Shown here: positions 36,780-47,521 of the stretch, piece by piece
Layout of the letters: each line of letters opens with the position of its first letter
Numbering within the stretch: the first letter of the stretch is position 1
Source of the DNA: Bretschneidera sinensis
Lineage: Eukaryota > Streptophyta > Magnoliopsida > Brassicales > Akaniaceae
DNA length: 64,000 nucleotides
Reading direction: 5' to 3'
Assembly (NCBI GenBank): GCA_023935145.1
Contig: CM043701.1
Coordinates: 73,392,817 to 73,456,816 of the forward strand
Program-made: the position numbers and the translations under genes
The notes under the pieces: model-generated
What the model was told of the DNA's origin: nothing
Database searches by the model: none
What the model saw: the letters and a program-made list of their open reading frames with translations, nothing else

Positions 36780-38224
36780 TGTATGGCCTGCCACTACATG
36801 TGGGGGAGAGAAGCTTGGTATAACTTTTGAATGCATGGAAAATGGTGGAAGCTAAGAGTGGAGTGGTAGATTTAGCAAGGTAAAACAAAAGAGGAAGACT
36901 TCTTCCCTTAGGTTACCAGCCATGGGGAAGAGAAATGGGTAGTCTTTGAGGTGTGATGGATGGTTTTTGATGTATGGTGAAGAGATGGCAAGCTTAGGAA
37001 AGAATGGTGGAGTTAAAAAAACACAAATAGAATGTGAAAAGAATCCTTAAGTGGTTGTCCATAAGGAAGAGTGGGTGGTCTTTGAGGTGAAAATTGAAGA
37101 GGCATTGGTGGTAAACAAAGCAAGAAAAAAAGGAGGAAGACTTCCTTTAAGTGGCTAAAAATTGGAATAAGAGAAAGGTTAGTTTTTGAGGTGATGAGGT
37201 AGAAATTTAAAATAGAGAGTGTGGTTAATAAAATGAAAGGAAAGAAGAATGGTTTCCTCACTTAAATGGCTGGCCACATCATAGAGAAAAGAAGAGGGAA
37301 TATTGTGAGGTGATTAGGTGGAAAATTGAAAAGGAAAGTGGGCTTAACAAAACAAAAAGGAATGAGGAAGCCTTCCCTTTTTGGTGGTCAAAGGAACAAA
37401 ATTTGAAGTGTGTACTTTGAAGATGGTAAATGTTTGGGTAAAAAGTAAAAGAGAGGAGAGAAAGAAATCTCTCATAGTACGGCTGATATTAAAAAAAAGA
37501 GAAGGGAATTGTTGAGGTGGACAAGCAGAAAGCTAGAAATAGAATGATGGTTTTAACAAGGTAAAAAGAGGAAAGCAAGAATTCCTCTTTTGGTGATCAC
37601 ATGCAAGAGATATGGAACAATATTTGAGGCAGTAGAGTAAGGGCTAGAAATAGAATGGTGGGTTTAACAAAGTAAAAGAGGAAGAAGAAGACTTACTCAT
37701 TTTGAGATCACATGTTAGAGATATGGAACAAACGTTGAGGTAGACAAGTGGGAGGTATTTTGGTATAAAATGAAAAAGAAAATGAAGAGGAATTCCTCCT
37801 CTCATGGTTGGCTATCACAAGGGTGAGAGCTACAAATTTTTGTGTCCTAACATGTGACTTTAATGTATAGAAATATCTGAGAGGTAAAAGACGAAGTGTG
37901 TAATAATCAACGCAAAAGAAAAGAATAAGACTTCCTTTTTTTTACATCACATGTATGTAGAGGGGGAAATGTGCAGATTTTTAGGTGAAAATGAGGGATT
38001 TAATGCATGCAAAAGTGAGAGAACCCAAAAAGAAAATGTGTAAGACCGAGGAAGTAAGAGAGACAAAAAACTTCTTCTTTTGTTAACCAATATGGTCAGC
38101 CACATCATGGAAACAAAGTGCATATTTTTAAGTTTGCACATGTGATTTTGGGGCATGGGAAAAAGGTGGAAACTTAAAGAGGAAATAGGCAAGTCTAGGC
38201 AAAAAGAAAGGAAGAATTCTTCTC
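36780..38224. repeat. Degenerate tandem array in the U3 of the Tat-like LTR
   Basis: Units of very roughly 110-130 bp recur about ten times. Each carries a GGAAGA(A)TTCCTC-type block, a GTGGTTAACAAA(A)TAAAAGAGG-type block, a TGGTCACATG or TGGCCACATCA block and a TTGAGGTGA block. Further degenerate units lie on the far side of the second LINE (about 42005-42180), so the LINE landed inside the array. In LTR orientation the array sits directly upstream of the TATA box. Confidence 0.7.
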
Positions 38225-38639
38225 TTTTTTCAAAAAAAAAAAAAAAACACCTCCTTGAAGTGAAAGGGTTGGCAGATCCCTTCCAATTTATTAAAATTAA
38301 AATTAAACTAAAACAATACAAATAAATTGGGGTACAATAGGGCTCATACTCGAGCAACAAGCTAAGAGGGCCTTAAACCTTACCTTATGAAAACAATTAC
38401 ATTTTTCTAAAAATAGGCAAGCCTGAATCATCATGATCCAAAGCCTCCTTACAAGATAAAGGTAAATATGATAAATTCCAAAAATAAATTAGAACCACCA
38501 AGCACTAGGCCTTCGTTTGCTAAGCTGTCTGCAAGCCCATTGGCCTAACGATACACATGCTGCACACTATCATTTTCTGGGATAAGAGCTATAATATCAC
38601 GAATCAAATAAGTAATTTCCTATAGGCAAGCACACTAGC

Positions 38640-40129
38640 CCAACATAATCTATACCAAAGCCCGTGAATCACATTCCGCAACCGAAATGGAAATATTATG
38701 GTCCCGAGCAAGTTGAAGGCCTACCAAAAGGGCGCAAGCCTCGCCCTGCATATTTGTACAATCCTCAAAATTATAAGAGAAGGCCAAAAGCAATTTTGGA
38801 CCAGCCCTAAACACCCCGCCTCCAGCGTTGCCAAGGGCTAACACAGACCCATCAGTGTTCAGCTTGCACAAAACACCTGGAAGCTTGATCCAACGTATCC
38901 ACTCACCTCGCCTTGCAGGCATGCTTTTAATGAGAAAGCCCAAAGATTTAAGGCTGCTTTGCTCCTGGGCCGAAAGCACAGATTGAGGTTAAAAAATATT
39001 GGACATCTTATGAAGCCCATCGACCACATGTTGAACTATCGCCTTAGGCTTAAACCTTTTACCTTAAAAAAGAGCCTCATTACGAGCCTACTAAATTGCC
39101 CACAAGCCCTTGATCAAAATATAGATTTTTGTAAAACTCAATTGAGATTATAATCGGGCTTTATGAAACTAATTCTTAACTAAATAAGTCAAGGAATCCT
39201 CAGAAAGCACAGCTAAGTGATGACCAAAGAAAGACCACACTGCCTTAACAAGAGCGCTGGTAACAAAGAGATGCTCTAAGGATTAACACTAGAATTAGAA
39301 CAACACATATTTTAAGGTTAACAAAATCCCAATAGATTAAACTTTTTGATCCACCGTAACTGTATGGAAAAGAACTTTCCACGTAAAACAAGCCAATTTG
39401 AGGGGAATCCATTTATTCCACAATTTGTTGTGCCATTTAAACCTGGAATTTTTTTTATCGAATGAAATCCCAATACTCTTTAGAACTGAAAACACCTAAA
39501 GCAGAATGATCCCAGGCTAAAAAATCATTCATTGAATATAACCGAACCCTGGAAGCACCAACAAAGACGAGAGGAAAATCATCTTGTAATTGTGCCATTT
39601 TCATAGGGTCTGGAATGACTTCCTTAATAGAAGCATCTGGGAAAGGAATTGAGTCCGAAGTAAAGGAGACATGATGTCAACGAGACTCCCGAAAACTGAT
39701 ATCACCTGAGCCCACAACCCAAGTTGATTTCACTAGAACTTCATGAATACGGGGTAAGAATGACCTCCATCCTTGAGAGTAATTCCACCTCAATCTCAAA
39801 TTAGCATTTGGAGCACCATATTTAGCTCTCATAAAATGAGCCCAAAGAGAATGACCACAAATAAAACTCCAAGCCATCTTGGCATGAAAAGATTTATGAA
39901 CATCTATGAGCTTACAAATTCCTAAACCACATTCTTTAAAAGGCTTGCAAATCTTTTCCCACGCCACCCAATTTCTCTTTGAGCGATCACCATCATTCCA
40001 AAAGAATGAAACAGATAAATTTTCAAAAGAGTTAATTAAACCTTTCGACAATTCAATAGCAACTAGGGTATGGATAGGAATAAAGCAAAGCACACTCTTA
40101 AGAAGAGTAAGCTTACGACCCACGGACAA
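38640..40129 (-). pseudogene. LINE-2 RT C-terminal region and RNase H
   Basis: From 40129 a 150-residue frame reads SVGRKLTLLKSVLCFIPIHTL and NWVAWEKICKPFKECGLGI, the usual region following RT (RKLTLIKSVL, W..VC.PK..GGLG), then a stop. From 38979 a frame reads GVLCKLNTDGSVLALGNAGGG (RNase H first strand with NTDGS), NMQGEACALLVGLQLA (catalytic Glu helix) and SVAECDSRALV (catalytic Asp). About 600 bp between them are badly shifted. Confidence 0.83.
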
Positions 40130-41300
40130 AAATCAATCTTTCCACATACCCAATTTTTTTCCTGAGTTTGTCCTCTAAATGATTAAAGCAGCTTTTATAG
40201 CAACAACAATGAAAAAGTAAAAAGCCCAAGTAAAGAATAGGAAGAGAAGCCTTATTAAGGAACATCTAACGCTTCATCAAACTCACCCTATTCTCAATCT
40301 AAGAAGAACTCGAGATAAAAGAGCTCTTATTCCAATTAATACGCTAGCCCGAAGCCTCTTCATACATCTTTAAAAGCTTAGTACAGATAGACAGTAAAGA
40401 TTTCTTTCCATTTAAGAATAGAAGCATATCATCTGCATATAAAAGATGAGTAATACCAAGGGCAGGACCAAAAATAGCATAATGATCAATCAAACCTTTG
40501 TTTATCTAGTCATAATAATTTTTAGAAAAGACTTCCTAAGTAATGATGAAGAGCAAAGGGGAGAGAAGATCCCTTTGACAAAGGCCCCTAGATGACTGAA
40601 AGAAACCATGTTGACTACCATTAAAAGATACTATATACCACACATTAGCAAAGTATCTATATATGAAGTCACACTAGATCTCCAAAAAACCAAGTTTAAA
40701 AATCACATTAAGTAAGAACCTCTAATTACCTAATCATAGCTTTCAACATATCAATTTTAAAAATTACATTGCAACTAGTAACTTTTCGATTAAGATCATG
40801 CAACATCTCATGGGCTAGATTAATATTTTTATAAATACTTTTATTGGCAATGAAACCAACTTGTTCCTAGAAATAAAATAACCAAGGAGTGGAGCTAACT
40901 TGGTCGCAAGGATGTGAGAGATTATCTTATAAAAGAAGGTGCACAAACTGATGGGACGAAGATTAGAAAGAACCATCGGATTATCCACTTTGGGAAGCAA
41001 AATCAGATTTGTTGCTGTGAAAGCTTGGGGAAGAGCACATCCCTTAAAGAAATCTTAAACTGCAAACACTACCTCAGATTTATTAATAGGCCAGCAAGCC
41101 CTATAAAAATGGACATTGAATCCATTTGTGCCAGGAGCGCTATCTGGGTCTAAAGCATCCAAAGCAATCTTAATTTCATTCTCTTCGGGAAGAGCACAAA
41201 GTATGGCACTTTGATCATTTGAAATAATAGACGGTAGGCACTCAAGAAGGTCATAATCGTCAGTAGATATAGGAACAACAATGAACAACTCCTGGAAATA
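40130..41300 (-). pseudogene. LINE-2 reverse transcriptase core
   Basis: From 41288 the frame reads LDALDPDSAPGTNGFN (the PGPDGF opening motif). From 41000 it reads PKVDNPMVLSNLRPISLC and KIISHILATKL. Near 40450-40420 the frame gives THLLYADDMLLF, with the YADD catalytic motif intact at 40428-40439. Stops and shifts separate these parts, so the enzyme is not expressed as one protein. Confidence 0.85.
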
Positions 41301-41599
41301 AGCAACAACTACTTACCCCAATTCAGCATAATCTGTGACCCAATCATCCCTCTACAATAATTTAAACTTAGGACGCATGACCCTCTCTTTAATAGAAGCA
41401 TGAAAAAACCTGGTGTTTTTATCGCATTTCTTCAAGCATTTCACTCGAGATTTATATCGAAGCATTGATTCCTCCCTTTGAAGTTAAGTTTCTAAATCGG
41501 TTCTAGCTAAATTCAAAGCAACAACATGATCAAAAGAGTACTTATTTTGAAGCTCAAACTCAGATTCAAGGCATCTTTAGCATGGTTTATGTACTGTTC

Positions 41600-42000
41600 C
41601 ACATCTCTAAAAAACATTCCAATTCTAGGATCGCAAGTTAGTGCGAACAGTTTTCAGTTTCTTGTGTAACACAACCAAAGGTGGACCAGTACAAAGGAAA
41701 TTCCACTAAGCTGTGACTGCATCTTGAAAGCCAAGATGAGAAGTCCATGCTTTAAAGAAACGAAAAGGTTTTGAGGAAGGGCTCCTCGGTACAACTGAAA
41801 ATATTAAGGCAACATAATCGGAAAAAAGGTGAGTTGCATGAATAACCTTGGGAGGTGGAAATGCTGAAAGGAACAACTCATTAACCAAAACTCTATCTTG
41901 TCTAGCCCAACAATAAGCATCCGATTAGTAGTCATTACACCAAGTAAAATGATTGCCTTCAAAACCAGGGGATTTTGAAACAATTGGCCAAGATAGAAGA
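41600..42000 (-). pseudogene. LINE-2 endonuclease, C-terminal part
   Basis: The minus frames give GFEGNHFTWCND (G-N-x-x-T-W motif) near 41965-41930, then RVLVNELFLSAFPPPKVIHATHL and SDYVALIF (the S-D-H-x-x-L motif with His changed) from 41888. These are the last motifs of the L1 endonuclease. Nothing more 5' is present; sequence right of about 42000 belongs to the tandem array. Confidence 0.75.
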
Positions 42001-42584
42001 AATAAGTGCAAAATTTTGATGAAAAAAATGGGTTTTGAAACATGGAAAGGGGGAAAAACTCGAAAAGGAAGTGTGTAATGACCAAAACAAAAAGTGGGAA
42101 GAAAACTTCCCATTCTTCTATCATATATGGTCGACCATGTAGGGGATTTAGAGAGCAATTTTTTAAGTACAAAAAAAAAAAAAGAACTTATCTTGAAAAT
42201 TAGTGTTAATCAAGAGGTGCCAAGTGGAGGGGAAATTGGAATTTCACTTAGAAAGTTGGAAGACCTTCTTGGGCTTGGATTTTAGGCCAAAAGTGTCTTG
42301 GGCATGTTGAAATCAATGGGCTTTAGCAGGTTTAGGGTTAGACCAAAATTAGATTTAAGACTTTGGGCTTGAGTTTGGTGGAATTAAATATGACCCAATT
42401 GATTTAAGCTTAATGTATATTTAATGGGTTTGAATAAAATGGTTTGCAATTTACCCTAATCCAAAATCAATTTAAACCTCCTAAATTATCAAGTCTAGGC
42501 ACACGTTAGGATGAAAGGTTCTTCATCGAAACCCATGCGTGGTCCGTTCAAAATTTTGGAACAAAATAGGGTGTCTACAATAGT

Positions 42585-43170
42585 GTTTAAAAATAGTCCA
42601 TGGTCCCCTTGTGAGCACATGATTGAAATCTTCCTTGTCGGTGAGCTTGAACAGATACTAATCCTAGCCAAAGTCGATGGCTTAAAAACGACCAGTGAGT
42701 CCCGGAGTTTAGTGACTCTACTACATAGAGAAATATAGCCAATGGATTTCCCCAAAAATTTGACGACAAGTGTGCTCCTCCATGGGCATCAGATGCATAG
42801 TTTTTCCTTTTTGGTGAGGACGACTTAAGGACAAGATATGTCAAGGGGAATGTCGTCCTCTATACTAGTTTCCTCCTCGATAATGGGATCTTTCTTGGAT
42901 TCTTCATTGCCTAAAATATTATCACTAGTAGGCATAGAATTATAGGAGACGTGGTTCCTATCAGGAAGGGAAAATTGGTTTAGGCTCTGTTTAGCAGGCA
43001 ACGGGTTATGAGAAGAGCCTTCCAGGTTAGGCTCCACCATGACTTGGTCAACGGATGAAAGTTGCTCAGAGAAAAGACAAATTCTCTTTTTGTTTCGAAG
43101 AAGGAGCTCGGCTTCTTTGATGGATAGTGACTGATCAGATGTGTGGAAATCTCACCCTTCCTTCTCTATG
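42585..43170 (-). pseudogene. LINE-1 ORF1, N-terminal part
   Basis: Minus-strand frames near 42800-42590 read TLVVKFLGKSIGYISLCSR, a shifted copy of the ...FNHVL..GPWTIFKHY segment follows, and the whole matches the first half of the DUF4283-like domain of plant L1 ORF1. Upstream (43170-42825) is a Ser/Asn/Glu-rich N-terminal stretch with EEETSIEDDIPLD. The domain breaks at 42584 and continues at 35212 past the Tat-like solo LTR. Confidence 0.7.
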
Positions 43171-43200
43171 GGAAAAAGGGTGTGCATGATAAGACAACCA

Positions 43201-44215
43201 GGAAGCGCACTTTGAAGCTTTGGAAGTCAATGATGTAGTTAAATATGGTTGAATATACCAAAACAAGGTTGAAATAAACTCTAAGAACCATTTGGATGTC
43301 ATCTAACCATTTTTGAAAATTTTTCACTTGTGTATTATTTTTTTAATGAGTTTTCAGTATTTAATAGTAAAAATATAAGAAAAAATGGCTTTAGTGCTAA
43401 AAAAATTCTTAGATTTTTTTTCTTACTATATATTACATTTATATATGTATGCATTCAAAAAATCATTACCAAATTCATTGTATTTTAAGGTTTTAAGACA
43501 ATTTCGTTTATGTAGAATATTTAAAAGGATTATATTGCAATTAATTGAAAGTTTAAAGATCTCTAATGTCAAATTGATAGATTGAGGATTTAAGTCTACA
43601 CACTAATACTTCAAGGACGTCCCAAACGATAATCCTTAAACACAACCAAAATGAAAATAAAAGTTAAATTTAATTTAACGAAATAATTGTTGGGTATAGT
43701 AAATTTGACATCCAATGGTACAAACCAATGAGCTCGCGCCACTTAGGTGTAAAATGGTCTGCTTTAGTCCTTTTATGTTACCAATGAAGTTCACATGTTA
43801 CTGATGAATTTTCAAAGAGTTATCAATGAAATTTCTAAGCTGAAAAATGTGAAAGCCTAATGGAATACTCACATTACAATAATAAAACAGTTTAAAGGTT
43901 TAGATTGCCACAATTGAAATGTTATGATTTTCTATGCTACATACCTCCAAATTCTTGGGGTATAGTATGGTTGATTTTGTTTCAACCTCCAGCATCAAAG
44001 AAGTAGTAAAAATTCTTTTATCCATCAAACATTCTCATTTCCCACTCTCCGATAGAAATGTAATTAGAATATTAGATCGTACTGATTCTTTTATCAATGT
44101 TGTTACCTCTACACTATGATTCTCATCTTTGCTTCGTGTTCTATCACTTTTTTTTGGCAAACAATGTGATTAATTTTTAATTTTCCAGCATTGTTGGTGC
44201 TTGGAAAGGCTTATG

Positions 44216-44253
<38 letters not shown>

Positions 44254-44796
44254 CCTTTAAAAATTATATACATATGGAAGACATATATGATTTTAATTAA
44301 AATAAAAAGGTATTTTTAAGTCATAAAAATTAAAACATTAAAAAAGTTACAAAAAATTAAATATTAATTTTGTGTGGTCATAGAATATAATTGTTTGAAG
44401 GTTGGTGATGGATCGATTGCAGAAGTAAAATTTTACTTGTGCACCAGTAGTGAGCCGAAAGTGGTTACAATCTTCCTTTTGACCAACACATCCAATGTCC
44501 CACCCGCCCTTATAAAATATTAGTTTTACCCCTAGTAAATTTTTAAATATACAAAAATATCAGTCTCTATGTAAGCTTTTTTCTCACAATTTTAAGGTAA
44601 ATTATTTCTCTAAATTTTTAGGCTGTAAGTTTGTGTTGTTAGAAACAATAATTTTTTAATGATAATATCTATAAGTTCAGGTTTAAGTTTGGATAAAACA
44701 TTTAGAATGTTTTTTTAAAAAGTGATCGAGTGGTGGGGGTTGGAGGCAGATTATTTCCTCACTCACATTAGATGTTGTTTGGGCAAAAAAAATTCA
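43201..44796. other. AT-rich spacer
   Basis: I see no gene in this stretch. It contains the perfect AT run near 44216-44254 and otherwise unremarkable AT-rich DNA. The right side may include the first bases of the outer Tat-like LTR, whose true start could not be fixed. Confidence 0.5.
44216..44254. repeat. AT dinucleotide microsatellite with GC arms
   Basis: About 17 AT units are bounded by GCA on the left and TTGC on the right, so the whole tract is an almost perfect palindrome able to fold into a hairpin. Confidence 0.95.
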
Positions 44797-45423
44797 TCCA
44801 ATTATTAGGTGGTAACAGGGGTAGATGGAGAATTCTACCGTCATGGGTGGGGTCGGATGGAGAAATTTATGCATACGATCTGTCCATTGATATCTTTAGA
44901 CATAACCTTTTAACAATTTCAATTATCATTGACTAATGTAACTTTCTATTAAAGTGATGACAATTCGGATTGCGATGTATGAGAAAATTCTTCGTCCAAC
45001 GATATAACGACACGTGACACCCTACAAGGCCATAAAAGCAATTCCACAAGCCAAACAGATCTATCACTCACATGCTTACACATGGCAGAAAGACAATAAT
45101 TTCACACTAGAAACTCTAATTTTATTAGGACACTCTAGCCTATGGAAACCCTAATCAAAGCATTAATTACTTTCCTATTAGGTTTCTATCTCCAACACTA
45201 TAAGGGGGCTCTCACTATCAAAGTTACACATTCATAATTCCCTCTCAAAAAATCTCAAACTCTCTTATTCTATAAACCCAATACTAACTTAGGCATCAGA
45301 GAGTCCCTCTAGAGGCACAATCTCTTAAGTCCTCTAGCGACTCTTTAGGTTTTTCTCTTACCTTTGTGTACACAGGATCACATTCAGGTCATTCGTTCAT
45401 CTAACAGATCTTCAGCATCAACA
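44797..45423 (+). repeat. 5' LTR of the Tat-like element
   Basis: It matches 63256-63856 from TCCAATTATTAGGTGGTAAC to CATCAACA or CATTAACA. The region CACTATA(TA)AGGGGGCTCTCAC in both copies is the likely TATA/initiator area. The true start may lie a little to the left, because the alignment begins abruptly in both copies. A degenerate primer-site-like TATTAGCATCATCTATGGG follows at 45424. Confidence 0.75.
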
Positions 45424-45479
45424 TATTAGCATCATCTATGGGAAACTAGATCTTTAAGGGAAAGAACTCATCTGTCACG

Positions 45480-46647
45480 ATGCCACCCAAGAATTATGCC
45501 AAAAACAACGACACTGCCTCTACCGTAATAGCCATTCGAGCAGCCAATCGCGGCCAACGCACTGGCTCTAAACTCCTAGCTATCTAAGAAAATTTTGTGT
45601 CTGGTCAAAACTCTAATGACCTATCCCAGGGGAAGTCCCAATAAGACTAACATTCTCAGTCAAACCAACCAGTTGGCAAAACGTAGACAAATCTAGAAGC
45701 TTTAGCCACACAAAATCCAAATGCGTAGAATTTGAATGCCCCTGTCACACAAGGACAGTTCATGGAACTCACTCAGCTAGTAGCAAACCTAGCCGCTAAA
45801 CTCGGGGGTAGGCTCCTCCCCTACCCTCATCATCTCAGCAAAGCCCTTGCCTAATAAAGAATTGGAAGTTCAGCCACCAGGCATGCACTGGGTCCACCAC
45901 AAGGTCTACCCCCAACCATGTAGTGAAATCCTGAGGTTATTCCGTCTCCAAAAATTACATTAACCTAGATAAGAAGCTAGAAGAGATAGATAAAAGAATA
46001 AGCGAAGCTTTCAAAGAAAGATGCATAAATATCCTAGACGAGCTCAATTTCCAGGATCCTCCCTTTACACAAGATATCCTCGGCACTCCTCTCACTTAAC
46101 ACATCAGAATTCCCATTATTAAGGCGTATAATGGTACCATCAACCTTATAGACCATCTCTAGCTTTATAAGACAGCTATGCTGCTACACTACCACCTAGA
46201 CACAGTTCTTTATTGAGCTTTTCGATAAAGTTGCCAGCACATGGCATTCACACCTCAAATTTGATAGCATCAACTCTTTTAAAGACCTTAGTCGCGCTTT
46301 CACCACATATTTTTTCAATTGCAAAGGTTTGCGAAAGACTTTGGAAAGCCTTTTTATTATCATTTAGTGCAAAAGGGAAAGACTCCGAGAATATATCTCA
46401 CAATTCAACTATACAATGTTAGAGATTTCTGACCTAGACCCTACTATTCAAACACTTGCATTCAAAAATGGACTAAAGTCAAGGACATTCTGCTCTAAAT
46501 TCACTAGGCGCCTAACTAAGGATATGAACGAAATTCTCACTCGAGAAGAGGAATATATACTTGCTGAAAAAGATCAGATATTTTAGAGAAAAAGAGAATA
46601 AGAAAAAGAAAAGAGAAAGAGGGAAACTGTCAAGCCAAAAGGCAAGC
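45480..46647 (+). pseudogene. Tat-like gag, first part
   Basis: It starts at the ATG at 45480 (MPPKNYAKNNDTASTV) and runs with many stops through the retrotransposon gag domain. Recognisable pieces are the STWHSHLKFDSINSFKDLSRAF-type stretch near 46240, IISFNY/EYISQFNYTMLEI near 46390, and LTKDMNEILTREEEYILAEK near 46515. It is cut by the Athila-like LTR at 46648 and continues at 59471 (KKPRLEGNAKVAYRF). Confidence 0.72.
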
Positions 46648-46824
46648 TTATAAGTGCTTAAATATTCATATTTAAGCCCCTTAATTTACATTTGTTAAAC
46701 TCTTTATTTACGTATTTTATTATATTTTACTTCATTTTTGTGTCTTTTGTGTTTTTATAGGTTCTTGGAGAACATATAGCATTTTGGAACTCAAAGGAAC
46801 AAATTTGGAAGACCTGGAGTAGCC

Positions 46825-46930
46825 AAGTGCGATCGAGCACAGGAAAGTGTGATCGAGCGCACAAGCACTCGTGCGCACATATAGAAGGTTGCGCTCGAGC
46901 ACAAAAGCATGAGATCGAGCACACACATGC
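46825..46930 (+). repeat. GATCGAGCGCA motif cluster in family A LTR
   Basis: At least five variants of (C)GATCGAGC(G/A)CA and its reverse-like TGCGCTCGAGCAC occur in about 105 bp, ending about 85 bp before the TATA box. The same cluster is in the 3' LTR (58363-58485), and related words occur before the second env-like ORF (55024-55580). Confidence 0.88.
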
Positions 46931-47012
46931 AGTGAAATGGTAAAGCAAGTTTTAGAAATAATAGTTCGGGTCTTGTGTTGGAAATTAGGGTTTTGAGATG
47001 TCCTTAGAACCG

Positions 47013-47020
47013 TATAAATA
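47013..47020 (+). promoter_or_regulatory. TATA box in family A 5' LTR
   Basis: TATAAATA, followed by GGCCTGTAAAACAC; identical in the 3' LTR at 58566-58573. It is the likely core promoter. Confidence 0.75.
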
Positions 47021-47521
47021 GGCCTGTAAAACACAAAAACTTTTAACTTTTAATCTTCTTTTTCAGTTTTAAGCTTTGGAGACGAATTGATGATTCTTCT
47101 CCATAGTGTTTTTGGGTTTTTTATTTCCTTTATTTTATTTTATGAAGATGTTTAGCATCATAATCATGTGTAACTAACTTCTTAGTAAGGGCTTGATTGA
47201 AGCCCTAATTATGTTTATTCAATAATTCAGTATTGGCGCCTTTGCAATATTTACGTTATGATGCTTAACTTGATTAATGTCTATTTGTATTTAAATTCCT
47301 TATATGTGTTTGTCTTATCAATGTATGCAAATGGTATAGATTAGTTAGTTAAATCAATTTGGATTACCAAGTCCTGGGTTTAACAGTAGTAACAAAAGAA
47401 ATCAACGTTGGGTTCTTGGATTAAGAAACATGGGAAACCAGGAGTATACACCATGCCCTAGGTCTTGTATGGTTATCGATTTCCACAGAAATTATGCTCT
47501 CTTAAGGAACAACTTAGTATA

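Larger units (their letters stand above)
38225..42000 (-). mobile_element. Second L1-like LINE, 5'-truncated
   Basis: Reading right to left are the end of an endonuclease domain, RT with an intact YADD, the RT-associated part, and RNase H near 38979-38650. The 3' part (38240-38640) is a plant L1-like 3' UTR ending in a T/A-rich tract. No ORF1 and no N-terminal endonuclease are present, so it is 5'-truncated as is common for LINEs. It lies in the tandem array of the Tat-like LTR. Its boundaries are approximate to tens of bases. Confidence 0.78.
35218..42579 (-). mobile_element. Tat/Ogre-like solo LTR, interrupted by a second LINE
   Basis: On the minus strand it starts TGTAGACACCCTATTTTG (42579) and ends AATAGTACCTACA (35218), giving TGTAG/CTACA ends. 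It is flanked by ATAGT (42580-42584) and ATACT (35213-35217), one mismatch. TGTAGACACCC starts are typical of long Tat/Ogre LTRs. Without the second LINE it is about 3.6 kb. Inside are a degenerate tandem array and, downstream of it, a TATA box, but no gag or pol, so it is best read as a solo LTR. It separates the two halves of the LINE-1 ORF1 domain. Confidence 0.72.
8700..43200 (-). mobile_element. L1-like LINE of about 5.9 kb, split by four LTR insertions
   Basis: Read on the minus strand from right to left, the pieces give ORF1 (DUF4283-like), ORF1 C-terminal part, endonuclease, reverse transcriptase, zinc-binding domain and RNase H, in the expected plant L1 order. The pieces are ~43200-42585, 35217-32486, 22178-20312, 11753-11421 and 9053-8700, which sum to about 5.9 kb, the usual length of a full plant L1. 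Each gap is exactly an LTR insertion with its target duplication. The 3' end is placed near 8700, where an A-rich tail (minus strand ACCAAAAAGAAAATAG) follows the RNase H stop. The 5' end near 43200 is approximate, and I found no LINE target duplication. Confidence 0.82.
46648..47521 (+). repeat. Partial 5' LTR, family A
   Basis: It matches the first two thirds of the 3' LTR (58187 to about 59073) from TTATAAGTGCTTAAATATTC to CTTAGTATA. The last ~390 bases of the LTR, present at 59074-59465, are missing here. It contains a GC-rich motif cluster and a TATA box. Confidence 0.88.

Noticed and set aside
36636..38360. Lys/Glu-rich and Phe-rich frames between the two LINE parts
   Set aside because: They come from a purine-rich tandem array in an LTR; no domain or consistent frame across units.
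46825..46930. Clustered GATCGAGCGCA words as a CRISPR-like array
   Set aside because: Spacing is irregular, units overlap, and the cluster is a promoter part of an LTR in a eukaryotic genome.
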